Counted from the first letter of the stretch, positions 44,915-52,343 are shown. The stretch is DNA of 64,000 bases from DAOUKH01 sp964291475 (GCA_964291475.2 OZ220060.1:9197-73196); one strand, 5' to 3'. Notes: generated from the letters alone by a model not told the origin. Program-made: numbers and translations.

Positions 44915-44919
44915 CTTCA

Positions 44920-44985
44920 AGAGGGCGAGCGCCGGCAGGGCGCTGCTCCCCCACTCGGTTCAGGGTTACGCAAAGGTCCCCCTGG
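44920..44985. repeat. Right half of the interrupted dispersed repeat
   Basis: 'gcagggcgctgctccccca' followed by 'ctcggttcagggttacgc' matches 48432-48475 closely. It is the continuation of the module broken by the insertion sequence. Confidence 0.75.
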
Positions 44986-45005
44986 ACCGGGGCAGGGAGG
45001 TTGGA

Positions 45006-45368
45006 GTGAACCGGCGAACCGTCTTCCTCCTCGGATGCATCCTCGCCATCGTCGGCGGCGGCGCCGTCCCTGGCCCCGCGGGGACAACCATGCTGGTGCT
45101 CGGCATCCTGATCGCCCTGGCCGTCGCCACCTCCGTCTTCTTCAAGGCTGCCGACCGTTGGTCGGAAGGAGCCGGGACGGGAACACCCGGGAGCGGGCCG
45201 TCGAGCCACGGTCGGCTCGGGCCGTTTTCGCGGCGCAGAAGCACGTCAAACAGAACGTCCCTGCGCGGAGGCGCCTCGCGCCCCAGCAAACTGCCGCGGT
45301 CGAAGCCCGGCAAGCCGTCGATCCCGGAAAGAAAGCCCGAGCCGCCCAGCCGCCAACTGCCGGGCTAG
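45006..45368 (+). CDS. Small membrane protein with disordered basic tail
   Basis: A 120-residue predicted protein not matching a family I know. Two hydrophobic segments (about residues 5-20 'TVFLLGCILAIVGGGAV' and 26-46 'GTTMLVLGILIALAVATSVF') are followed by a Ser/Arg/Pro-rich tail. A GTG start at 45006 with GGGAGG upstream is used. Composition of the tail is typical of GC-rich non-coding frames, so only the first 50 residues are convincing. It lies between the IS and the helicase promoter. Confidence 0.4.
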   Translation: MNRRTVFLLGCILAIVGGGAVPGPAGTTMLVLGILIALAVATSVFFKAADRWSEGAGTGTPGSGPSSHGRLGPFSRRRSTSNRTSLRGGASRPSKLPRSKPGKPSIPERKPEPPSRQLPG

Positions 45369-45422
45369 GGAGCGCTGGCCCTCGCCACGGTACGCATTCG
45401 CTCTCTTCCGCTTAAACCCTTC

Positions 45423-45431
45423 TGTTACAAT
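45423..45431 (+). promoter_or_regulatory. Extended -10 promoter of the DEAD-box helicase gene
   Basis: TGT-TACAAT (45423-45431) matches an extended -10 box. The leader to the helicase ATG is about 120 bases with T-rich stretches; long leaders are common for cold-inducible helicase genes, but no specific element was recognised. Confidence 0.45.
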
Positions 45432-45558
45432 GGTCGCAGGCGCTCGATGCCGCACCAAGGCCTTCTACAGCAGCGGACCCTCACCTCTCCTGTTTTTCGT
45501 CTTTCTGCCCCGCGCTGAATTACTTGTGCCGCCCCTGGGTTAGGAGTTCTGTTTCCAC

Positions 45559-47013
45559 ATGCCTCTAGCATCCGTATCCACTCGTCCACGTCAGTCCGGC
45601 CCTAGACGCCGGCACCAGGCCGTCTGCACCGAGTGCGGCGCCTCCACCACCGTCCCCTTCCAGCCAAGCCAAGACCGTCCGGTGTACTGTCCCCCATGCT
45701 TCAAGGACCGTCGCCGGGGCTCTTCCGCCCCTGCTGGCGAGTCTCTTCCTCCAAGCAAGTCCTCCGCCGACACCGCTCCCGCCGCTTCCTCGGCGTTTCC
45801 CGCGATGGCCTTGCGTGCCGCCACCAGAGCGGCGCTCTCCCGCATGGACATAGCGGAGCCTACACCGATTCAAGAGAAATCCATTCCCCTTCTCCTGGCG
45901 GGACGGGACGTGATCGGCCAGGCGCGCACCGGGTCTGGGAAGACCCTGGCGTTCGCGGTCCCCATGGCGGAACAGTGCGACCCGACGCTCAAGAAGGTGC
46001 AGGCGTTAGTGCTGGTCCCCACCCGCGAGCTGGCGATCCAGGTTGCCGGCGTCACCGAGGCCATGGCCTCACCACAAGGTCTGCGCTGCACGCTGCTCTA
46101 CGGCGGCCGGTCGTTGAACCCCGAATACAAGGCGTTGAAGAGCGGCGTCCAGATCGTCATCGGCACCCCCGGCCGGACCCTCGACCACCTCCGGCAGGGC
46201 ACGCTCGACCTGCGCTCGGTCCGGTTCCTGGTGTTGGACGAGGCGGACGAAATGCTGGATCGGGGTTTCGCCCACGACGTCGAGGCCATCCTCCGCGGGA
46301 CGCCTTCAGACCGGCAGACGGCGCTCCTCTCGGCGACGATGCCGGAGTGGGTGGCGAAGACCGCCGCAAAGCACCTGCGGAACGCCGTCCTAGTGGAGGT
46401 GGACGCCGACCTGCAAGCCCTGCCCGCCGTGAAGCATCTCGTCTACACCATTCAGAAGAGCGACAAGATCGGCGCGCTCCAAACTCTCTTGGACGAGCGG
46501 GACGGCGCGTCGGTCCTCGTCTTCGGCAGGACCAAGCACGGCGTGAAGAAGCTGACCAAGCAGTTGGACGCGCTGGGCTATCCGGTGGGAGCGCTCCAGG
46601 GGAACCTGAGTCAAGGCGCGCGCGAGCGGGTGATGACGGAATTCCGTTCCGGCGCCACGCCCATCCTCGTGGCGACCAACGTGGCCGCCCGGGGGTTGGA
46701 TGTCGACGGCATCGGCCAGGTCATCAACTACGACCTGCCGGACTCCGAGCAGCTCTTCACCCACAGGGTCGGACGCACCGGCCGCATGGGCCGCTCCGGC
46801 GAGGCGGTGACCTTCATCACGCCGGATGAAGAAAAGAAGTGGCGGGAGATCGACCGCGGCCTGGGCAGCCGCTTCACCAGGAAGCCGTGGAATCCAGCCC
46901 GTAGCGCCGTGCAACGCCAAGAGGACACGCCGCGGCAGCCGCGAGTGAGGTCCTTCAGCCCTGCTTCCCACCGGCGCAGGCCCGCCGCCAAGGCGAACAG
47001 ACGCGCCGGGTAG
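45559..47013 (+). CDS. DEAD-box RNA helicase with N-terminal zinc ribbon
   Basis: A 484-residue helicase. Residues 23-47 hold CxxC and CxxC (Cys23, 26, 44, 47; 'VCTECGAST', 'RPVYCPPCF'), a zinc ribbon. The Q motif is 'PTPIQEKSIP', motif I 'ARTGSGKT', motif II 'DEAD', motif III 'SAT' and motif VI 'HRVGRTGRMG'. It would unwind short RNA duplexes in ribosome assembly or mRNA decay. The C-terminus is short and basic. The zinc ribbon is not part of the common bacterial CsdA/RhlE layout and may add RNA or protein binding. Confidence 0.93.
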   Translation: MPLASVSTRPRQSGPRRRHQAVCTECGASTTVPFQPSQDRPVYCPPCFKDRRRGSSAPAGESLPPSKSSADTAPAASSAFPAMALRAATRAALSRMDIAEPTPIQEKSIPLLLAGRDVIGQARTGSGKTLAFAVPMAEQCDPTLKKVQALVLVPTRELAIQVAGVTEAMASPQGLRCTLLYGGRSLNPEYKALKSGVQIVIGTPGRTLDHLRQGTLDLRSVRFLVLDEADEMLDRGFAHDVEAILRGTPSDRQTALLSATMPEWVAKTAAKHLRNAVLVEVDADLQALPAVKHLVYTIQKSDKIGALQTLLDERDGASVLVFGRTKHGVKKLTKQLDALGYPVGALQGNLSQGARERVMTEFRSGATPILVATNVAARGLDVDGIGQVINYDLPDSEQLFTHRVGRTGRMGRSGEAVTFITPDEEKKWREIDRGLGSRFTRKPWNPARSAVQRQEDTPRQPRVRSFSPASHRRRPAAKANRRAG

Positions 47014-47174
47014 TCCCCCCGACCCTCGTCCGGCTCACGTAAGCAGAGCCCGTAGCTCCGGGGCATGGAGCGGACGCGCCGATCCGCCGCCGTCCCGTCC
47101 TTGACACCGTTCCGGCCCATTCCTATCCTCAACCCCGGCGCCGCTCCGAGAGCGGCCCGCCTCGGAGGATCCCC

Positions 47175-47684
47175 GTGACCCAACAGCAGCAGGTCCCCGA
47201 AGTCAGCGACGAGCTCATGGCCTTCGTCGGCAAGACCATGCGCCGCCAGGTGTCGCACCCGGTCACCGAGTCCGACATCCGCCGCTGGGCCATCGCTGTC
47301 TACTGGCCGGAGAAGCCGCCCCGCCTCTTCTGGGACGAGGAGTACGCCAAGGGCACCCGCTTCGGCGGCATCGTCGCCCCCGACGAGTTCAACCCCTTCG
47401 CCTGGCCCATCGACCCCGGCGAGACCCTCCTCACCGACGACGACCTCGCCCCCGCCATCAAGCGCATGGGCATCGGCATGAACATCCTCAACGGCGGCGG
47501 CGGCAACACTTACTTCGAACGCATCCGCCCCGGCGACGTCATCACCGCCGAGACCGTGCTCGACCAGGCCTACACCCGGCCCGGCCGCCTCGGCGTCATG
47601 CTCTTCCTCATCCGCAAGACCACCTGGACCAACCAGGACGGCAAGAAGGTCCGCGAGTCGCGCGGCATCGGCATCAAGTACTAG
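47175..47684 (+). CDS. MaoC-like dehydratase, N-terminal (FAS1-like) domain protein
   Basis: A 169-residue hot-dog-fold protein of the FAS1_DH/MaoC_dehydrat_N type ('VSHPVTESDIRRWAIAVYW', 'FGGIVAPDEFNPFAWP'). It lacks an obvious catalytic Asp-His pair itself. Together with the next gene it makes the two half-proteins of a heteromeric hydratase, as in HadAB or steroid-degradation hydratases, acting on a long or bulky enoyl thioester. A GTG at 47175 has GGAGGA upstream. The 161 bases before it show no feature. Confidence 0.82.
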   Translation: MTQQQQVPEVSDELMAFVGKTMRRQVSHPVTESDIRRWAIAVYWPEKPPRLFWDEEYAKGTRFGGIVAPDEFNPFAWPIDPGETLLTDDDLAPAIKRMGIGMNILNGGGGNTYFERIRPGDVITAETVLDQAYTRPGRLGVMLFLIRKTTWTNQDGKKVRESRGIGIKY

Positions 47685-47710
47685 CCGCGAGCCAACCCAA
47701 GGAGCCAACC

Positions 47711-48148
47711 GTGGGCATCGAAGACAGCCTCTACTTCGAAGACGTGACCGAAGGGCAGCAGGTCCCCTCCTTCACCCGCGCCCCGAACCTGATGGAGTGG
47801 AACCGGTACGCCGCGGTCAACGACGAGTTCGTCTACATCCACATGGACGTCGACAAGGCCCAGGCCGCCGGCATGAAGGACGTCTTCGGCATGGGCAACC
47901 TCCGCCTCGCCTACCTCCACAACATGCTGCGCGACTGGATCGGCGTCACCGGCGACATCCGCCGCGTCGACGTCCAGCACCGCTCGCTCAACTACAAAGA
48001 CGAAAAGCTCATCTGCAAGGCCACCGTCACCAAGAAATACACCGAGGACGGCGAGAACCTCGTCGACCTCGACCTCGAAGTCGAGAACCCCGAAGGCAAG
48101 AACGCCACCCCGGGCACCGCCACCGTCGTCCTCCCCTCCCGGGGCTAG
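47711..48148 (+). CDS. MaoC-like dehydratase, catalytic half
   Basis: A 145-residue hot-dog-fold protein. 'YAAVNDEFVYIHMDVDKAQ' corresponds to the hydratase-2 motif (Asp...His pair, N-D-x(4)-H), followed by 'FGMGNLRLAYLHNML'. It should supply the active site to the partner encoded 26 bases upstream. Substrate cannot be given; no thiolase, ligase or dehydrogenase of a fatty-acid route lies next to it. The ATG/GTG choice (GTG 47711) follows AAGGAG. Confidence 0.82.
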   Translation: MGIEDSLYFEDVTEGQQVPSFTRAPNLMEWNRYAAVNDEFVYIHMDVDKAQAAGMKDVFGMGNLRLAYLHNMLRDWIGVTGDIRRVDVQHRSLNYKDEKLICKATVTKKYTEDGENLVDLDLEVENPEGKNATPGTATVVLPSRG

Positions 48149-48160
48149 CCCACCGCAAAC

Positions 48161-48567
48161 CTCTCCCCCTCTGGAGAACCTTGCACAACTCCCGTCTACA
48201 GTTGAGAAACGGGCGGAGCGGGATGGTTCTTTCCCCTCCCCCTCTGGAGAGCCTTGCACAACTCCCGCCGCTGGTTGGAAAACGGGTGGAGCAGGGTGGT
48301 CTTCCCTCTCCCCCTCTGGAGAGCCTTGCAAAACTCCCGCCGCTGGTTGGAAAACGGGTGGAGCGGGGTGGTCTTCCCTCTCCCCCTCTGGGGGAGATTT
48401 GAGAGAGGGCGCGCGCCGTCAGGCGCGCGAGCGCCCGCAGGGCGCTGCTCCCCCACTCGGTTCAAGGTTACGCCAAGGTCTCCGCTGGGAGAGCCACCAC
48501 AAACCTCTCCCCCTAGGGGAGCCACCACAAATCTCTCTCCCTCTGGGAGAGACTGAGAGAGGGCCCC
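48161..48567. repeat. Tandem cluster of a 72-base unit plus hairpin modules
   Basis: The 419-base gap between the MaoC and DinB genes is all repeat. The core CTCCCCCTCTGG recurs at 48163, 48236, 48308 and 48380, giving three tandem units of 73, 72 and 72 bases that contain 'gagccttgcaaaactcccgc' and 'ggttggaaaacgggtggagc'. The fourth start runs into the hairpin GCGCGCC-GTCA-GGCGCGC and AGCGCCC-GCA-GGGCGCT, then 'ggttacgccaaggtc' and a duplicated 'gagccaccacaaa'. No gene is seen. Confidence 0.88.
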
Positions 48568-49104
48568 ATGGACTACCGCGAAGCCGTCGCCTGGAGCCTC
48601 GGGCGCACCCTGACAATCATCAAGAACGCCGCCGCCGACCTCACCGAGGAGGAGGCGGGCTACCGTCCCTGCGCCACCTGCAACTCCATCGCCTCGACCA
48701 TCATCCACTGCGGCCGGGCGGTCGACACCTGGACCACCGCGGCGCTGGGTGAAGAAGACGACATCTGGATAACCCAGGGCTGGGCCAAGAAGTTCGGCCT
48801 CCCCGGCGACGACCGCGGCTGGACCTACGACACCCAGCCGCCCGCCGAACGAGCGCCGGTCGCCGACCTCCCCGCCTACTTCGAGGCGACCAACCGCCGC
48901 TTCCTCGATCTCGTCGCCAACGTCCCCGACGAACGCCTCACCGACCCCGTCCAGGGCCGCCGCTTCAGCCTCCCCCTGGAGAAGCTCTTCTCCCACATCG
49001 TCACCGAGCTTGCCCAACACGCCGGCCAGATCGACTACCTCCGCGGCATGCTGGGCAAGGACTCGGCCATCACCGGCACACCCCCGCCCAAGCCGCTTGG
49101 GTAA
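48568..49104 (+). CDS. DinB-like four-helix protein
   Basis: A 178-residue protein of the DinB/DUF664 superfamily. Likely metal ligands are a histidine in 'STIIHCGRAVDTW' (about residue 52) and two in 'LFSHIVTELAQHAGQIDYL' (about 138 and 146), the usual three-histidine arrangement. Members include thiol-dependent transferases (mycothiol or bacillithiol) and proteins of unknown role. The ATG follows the repeat cluster directly, with a GAGAGGG sequence as ribosome site, so part of the repeat may have become its leader. Confidence 0.75.
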   Translation: MDYREAVAWSLGRTLTIIKNAAADLTEEEAGYRPCATCNSIASTIIHCGRAVDTWTTAALGEEDDIWITQGWAKKFGLPGDDRGWTYDTQPPAERAPVADLPAYFEATNRRFLDLVANVPDERLTDPVQGRRFSLPLEKLFSHIVTELAQHAGQIDYLRGMLGKDSAITGTPPPKPLG

Positions 49105-49122
49105 CGGACGCCGCCACAGCCC

Positions 49123-49151
49123 TTGCGGACCGCCTCTGGCTCACATATCCT
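49123..49151 (+). promoter_or_regulatory. Promoter of the first VapBC pair
   Basis: TTGCGG (49123-49128) and TATCCT (49146-49151) are 17 bases apart. The -10 box is the same hexamer as in the suf promoter. Confidence 0.55.
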
Positions 49152-49157
49152 GTGCTA

Positions 49158-49186
49158 CACAGAAACTGTGAAGCTGTGGGGCTGTG
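49158..49186. promoter_or_regulatory. Operator-like repeats before the first vapB-like gene
   Basis: CACAG-AAA-CTGTG (49158-49170) is a perfect inverted repeat, and CTGTG recurs at 8-base intervals (49166, 49174, 49182) up to the start codon. This pattern just after the promoter suits repression by the antitoxin or toxin-antitoxin complex. Confidence 0.5.
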
Positions 49187-49188
49187 AC

Positions 49189-49479
49189 ATGAAGAACATC
49201 ACCGTATCCATCGACGAAGAGACCCACCGCCGCGCCCGCATCAAGGCAGCGGAGCTCGGCACGTCGGTGTCGGCGCTCGTGCGCCGCTACCTAAACTCGC
49301 TCGTCTCCCGCATGGCCGGCGAAGACGAGGCCAATCGCCAGGACGTGGAGACGCCCGACGAACGCCGCCGCAGGCTGCTGAAGCAAGCAATCGACGACAT
49401 CACGGCGAATGGCGGTGGGCTGCGGATGTCCGAGAATCTGCCCCGCGACGACCTGTACGACCGCGATGCGTTTCGTTGA
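49189..49479 (+). CDS. VapB-like ribbon-helix-helix antitoxin
   Basis: A 96-residue protein starting 'MKNITVSIDEETHRRARIKA', the strand and helix of a ribbon-helix-helix DNA-binding dimer. The acidic, less ordered C-terminus would bind the toxin. The ATG at 49189 is preferred because a longer frame upstream overlaps the promoter. Its end overlaps the toxin start by 14 bases. Assignment rests on motif plus the PIN gene beside it. Confidence 0.78.
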   Translation: MKNITVSIDEETHRRARIKAAELGTSVSALVRRYLNSLVSRMAGEDEANRQDVETPDERRRRLLKQAIDDITANGGGLRMSENLPRDDLYDRDAFR

Positions 49480-49879
49480 CACCAACGTCCTGCTGTACGC
49501 CAGCAGCGCATTGGCGGAGGACGCACACAAGCGTCGGCGCGCGCTCGAGGTGTTGAACCAGGGCGACTTGGCCATATCGGTGCAGGTGCTGCAGGAGTTC
49601 TACCACCAGTCGACCCGCCCCAGTCGTCAGGCTCGGATTACCCACGAACAAGCCCTGAATTTCCTCGCGTCCCTCGATAGCTTCCCGGTCCAGCCGGTCA
49701 CCCTCGACATCTTCCGTTCCGCGGTAGCAATCCGCCAACGTTTCGGCCTGTCATACTGGGACGGCGCGATCCTCGCCGCGGCCCGCGCCCTGGGCTGCGA
49801 CGCCGTCTACTCCGAAGACATGAGCCCAGAACAGAACTACGACGGCCTCCGTGTCATCAACCCCTTCCAAGCCCGCTAG
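49466..49879 (+). CDS. VapC-like PIN-domain toxin
   Basis: A 137-residue PIN protein: 'MRFVDTNVLLYA' has the first Asp, 'VLQEFYHQST' the Glu, and 'SYWDGAILAAARALG' the third acid. 'NPF' at the end is common in the group. The ATG at 49466 lies within the antitoxin's last codons, a usual overlap for such pairs. RNA target unknown. Confidence 0.85.
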   Translation: MRFVDTNVLLYASSALAEDAHKRRRALEVLNQGDLAISVQVLQEFYHQSTRPSRQARITHEQALNFLASLDSFPVQPVTLDIFRSAVAIRQRFGLSYWDGAILAAARALGCDAVYSEDMSPEQNYDGLRVINPFQAR

Positions 49880-49912
49880 GCCATAGGGCTTTCCCTCTGC
49901 GTGCCTGTGGTG

Positions 49913-49918
49913 TATATT
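49913..49918 (+). promoter_or_regulatory. -10 box of a probably leaderless antitoxin transcript
   Basis: TATATT ends 6 bases before the ATG at 49925, so transcription would begin at or next to the start codon. It sits between two direct copies of GGTGTA (49909-49914 and 49920-49925), possible operator half-sites. Confidence 0.45.
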
Positions 49919-49924
49919 TGGTGT

Positions 49925-50128
49925 ATGGCACGCACCAACGTGGATATTGACGATCGGGCTTGTGCCGAGGTGATGCGGCGCTATCACCTCACGACCAAGC
50001 GCGAGGCGATCAATCTCGCACTGCAAACGCTTGCGGCCGAAGCCCTGTCGGTCGAAGAAGCTCGCGCGCTCAGAGGTATCGGCTGGGAAGGCGATCTCGA
50101 AGCACTTCGTGCCAGCCGGTCGCTGTGA
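49925..50128 (+). CDS. VapB-type antitoxin (type II, small)
   Basis: A 67-residue protein with the typical VapB pattern 'RTNVDIDDRACAEVMRRYHL' then 'KREAINLALQTLA'. The C-terminal 'LRGIGWEGDLEALR' is the toxin-binding segment (the GWEGDL motif is highly typical). The ATG at 49925 was chosen over one eight codons upstream because the upstream part overlaps the -10 box. Its stop overlaps the toxin start (GTGA). Confidence 0.85.
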   Translation: MARTNVDIDDRACAEVMRRYHLTTKREAINLALQTLAAEALSVEEARALRGIGWEGDLEALRASRSL

Positions 50129-50520
50129 TCCTGATCGACACGTCCGCCTGGATCGAGTTCCTGCGGAATACGGGAAGCGCCGTCTGCAATCTCGTCGACG
50201 ACCTGCTGGCAGACGAGTTCGCCATCTGCGACGCGGTACGGATGGAGGTCCTCGCCGGTGCCCGGGACGAATCCCACTTGCTGAGCCTGCGGCGGCTTCT
50301 GGCCCGGGGGGTGGTTATACCAATGCGAGCAGCGGACTACGACAACGCCGCCGCCCTCTATCGCCGCTGTCGGCGGCAGGGAGAGACGGTCCGCAAGCTC
50401 ATCGACTGCCTCATTGCGGCCGCCGCGATACGCGCCGACGCACAGATTCTGCATAGCGACGCCGACTTCGACGTACTTGCCCGCCACACCGATTTGCGCA
50501 TCCATGCAACCCAGCAGTGA
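50125..50520 (+). CDS. VapC-type PIN toxin
   Basis: A 131-residue PIN protein: 'ILIDTSAWIEFLRN' (first Asp), 'AVRMEVLAGAR' (Glu), 'LIDCLIAAAAIRA' and 'LHSDADFDVLA' (later acids). This sequence type is the classic VapC partner of the small GWEGDL antitoxin. The GTG start overlaps the antitoxin stop by four bases. It is the second VapBC module in 1.3 kb. Confidence 0.88.
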   Translation: MILIDTSAWIEFLRNTGSAVCNLVDDLLADEFAICDAVRMEVLAGARDESHLLSLRRLLARGVVIPMRAADYDNAAALYRRCRRQGETVRKLIDCLIAAAAIRADAQILHSDADFDVLARHTDLRIHATQQ

Positions 50521-50596
50521 TTGGGAGGCGAGCAACCTAGGCAGCTAGGCGGCCCTGTGACAACTGATGCCGGTGAGGTCTCTAGAAGCCGCTCGC

Positions 50597-51055
50597 CTAC
50601 CCGCCCGCCGCCTTGCTCTGGTACCGCGCCCTCGTCTCCGCGGCGTGGCCGGGGGACATGAACTGGATGAGGATGCCGTCGGGGTCGACGAAGAAGCCGG
50701 GGCGCGGCGACTCCACACCCATCCCCACCAGCCGCTCCGTCAGGGCAGCCAGGTCTGAGACCCCGACCGCGAAGTGCGTCACGCCGAGGTCGTCGAGCAG
50801 GATGCCCTCGCCGTGGGGCTCCTTGTACTCCGTTAGCGAGACGGTGATGCCCCCGCCGGTGTCGAGCGTCACCATCCGGTGGCCCTCCCGGGGGGTGCGG
50901 TGCGCCAGATTCATGACCTCGCGGTCGTGGGGGGCGACGACGTCGAGCGTGACGCCGAACCCGAGCTGGTCGCGGTAGAACCGGAGCGAGCGCTCCATAT
51001 CCGAGACCGTGACCGTGATGTGGTCTACACCTGAAAACTCATATCCTTGCGGCAT
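50597..51055 (-). CDS. VOC (glyoxalase/extradiol dioxygenase) superfamily protein
   Basis: A 152-residue protein of two betaalphabetabetabeta modules. 'VDHITVTVSDMERSLRFYRD' supplies the first metal His, and 'VTHFAVGVSDLAALTERL' with 'FVDPDGILIQFMSPG' completes the second half. Members include glyoxalase I, fosfomycin and bleomycin resistance proteins and dioxygenases; no choice is possible. The ATG at 51055 has GGGGAAGAG upstream and starts at the first strand. Confidence 0.82.
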   Translation of the reverse strand: MPQGYEFSGVDHITVTVSDMERSLRFYRDQLGFGVTLDVVAPHDREVMNLAHRTPREGHRMVTLDTGGGITVSLTEYKEPHGEGILLDDLGVTHFAVGVSDLAALTERLVGMGVESPRPGFFVDPDGILIQFMSPGHAAETRARYQSKAAGG

Positions 51056-51100
51056 CTCTTCCCCCTTCGTAGCTCCGCGGCCTGCCACCGGCGCCCCTCA

Positions 51101-51180
51101 AACCTCTCCCCCTCTGGGGGAGATTGAGAGAGGGCACGCGCCGCCAGGCGCGCCGGCGCCCACAGGGCGCCGCTCCCTCC
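51101..51180. repeat. Dispersed hairpin repeat between VOC and amidohydrolase genes
   Basis: A near-consensus forward copy: CCTCTCCCCCTCTGGGGG, 'agattgagagagggc', ACGCGCCGCCAGGCGCGC and GGCGCCCACAGGGCGCC. It lies 3' of the reverse-strand amidohydrolase and could terminate it. Confidence 0.8.
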
Positions 51181-51182
51181 GA

Positions 51183-52343
51183 CTACCCCAGCGCCGACTC
51201 GTCCACGTCGAGGTTGTAGAGCCCGATGGCGTTGTCCATGAGCATCTTGCGGCGCTCGCCGGCGGGCACGTCGCGGAGGGCGTGCTCCCGCAGGCGCTTC
51301 GAGTTCGGCCACGTCGAGGTCGGGTGCGGGTAGTCGGTCTCGTAGATGATGTTGTCGACGCCGATCTCGTAGCGGTTCCGCATGCCGAACTCTTCATACC
51401 AGAAGTTGGCCCACATCTGCCGCCGGAAGGCCTCGCTCGGCTTCGTTTTCAGGCCGTCGGCGGCGACGTTCAGGTTCGCGTACTCGTGGTCCGAGAGCTC
51501 GAGCAGGTAGGGGATCCAGCCGATGCCGCTCTCCACGGTCACCGTCTTCAGCTTGGGGAAGCGGTCGAGCACGCCGGAGAAGAGCACGTTGGCCACCACC
51601 TGCATGTGCACGGAGATGGTGCGCGTCGAGCCCATCGCCCGCAGCGTGTTCCACTTGTAGCCGGGGAACGGCGGGAGCGTCCGCACCGCCCCCAGGTGCA
51701 GGCAGAGCGGCACGCCGAGATCGGAGGCGAGCTCGTAGACCGGGAACCAGTGCTCGTCGTTGAAGTGCGGCAGGCCGATGGCCTCCGGCGCGCCGTGCCA
51801 CACCACCGCCTTGTGGCCCCGCTTCACCGCCCGCTCGATCTCCCGCAGCGTCAGCTCGACGTCCCACATGGGGCTGATGCACTGCGCGATGAAGCGCGGG
51901 CTGTACTCGACCCACTCGTCGATCAGCCAGTCGTTATACGCCTGGATGCATTCGAGACGGAACTGCTCGTCGCCCTTCTGTTGGAAGTTCTGATTGGCGA
52001 TGCCCGCCACGTTGGGGAAGAAGGTATGGGTATCGACCTCGTCGACGTCCATGACCTTGAGCCGCTCCGAGGGCGTGTAGGTCTCCGGCGGCACGTCCTC
52101 CCAGCGGCGGGGCCACGAGTGGCGGGGCTTCATCGCCGCGTTGACGATGGCGACGCCGTAGTCGCCGATGGCCGACTCCCCCCGGATGTGCCACGTTTGC
52201 GACCCGTTTTCGAGGTCGACGATCTGCGGGATGTCGGCGCCCCACTTCTCCTTCGACATGCGGCTCGTCCACACGTCCGGCGCCTCCTGCACGTGCTCGT
52301 CGGTTGAGATGACGCCGTACCTCAGTTTCAACGTCGCGGCCAT
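51183..52343 (-). CDS. Amidohydrolase family 2 protein (paralogue of the gene at 9485)
   Basis: A 386-residue amidohydrolase-2 metal hydrolase. 'GVISTDEHVQEAPDVW' holds the first Asp/His, 'LCLHLGAVR' a metal His, and 'IIYETDYPHPTSTWPNS' the catalytic Asp. The last motif is shared with the paralogue at 9485 (SSDYPHLGADFPNS). The start at 52343 was chosen for its AGGAGG at five bases and conserved N-terminus; a longer open frame upstream would cross the RNase P RNA gene. Substrate unknown. Confidence 0.87.
   Translation of the reverse strand: MAATLKLRYGVISTDEHVQEAPDVWTSRMSKEKWGADIPQIVDLENGSQTWHIRGESAIGDYGVAIVNAAMKPRHSWPRRWEDVPPETYTPSERLKVMDVDEVDTHTFFPNVAGIANQNFQQKGDEQFRLECIQAYNDWLIDEWVEYSPRFIAQCISPMWDVELTLREIERAVKRGHKAVVWHGAPEAIGLPHFNDEHWFPVYELASDLGVPLCLHLGAVRTLPPFPGYKWNTLRAMGSTRTISVHMQVVANVLFSGVLDRFPKLKTVTVESGIGWIPYLLELSDHEYANLNVAADGLKTKPSEAFRRQMWANFWYEEFGMRNRYEIGVDNIIYETDYPHPTSTWPNSKRLREHALRDVPAGERRKMLMDNAIGLYNLDVDESALG

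Larger units (their letters stand above)
43621..44919 (+). mobile_element. IS481-family insertion sequence with doubled terminal repeats
   Basis: A 1.3-kb element bounded by a 6-base direct repeat AGAGGG (43615-43620 and 44920-44925). Each end carries two copies of a roughly 22-base motif: left 'gaccgggaagataggtaaca' and 'aaaccgggcacatgggtaac'; right (reverse complement) 'ggaccgggcacatgggtgac' and 'agaccggggacataggtaac'. It encodes one transposase. Removing the element plus one AGAGGG restores a continuous dispersed repeat like that at 48380-48460, which proves insertion into that repeat. Confidence 0.88.

Noticed and set aside
48161..48567. The tandem repeats looked at first like a small CRISPR array.
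   Set aside because: The whole 72-base unit is repeated, with no short constant repeat alternating with unique spacers, and no cas genes are nearby.
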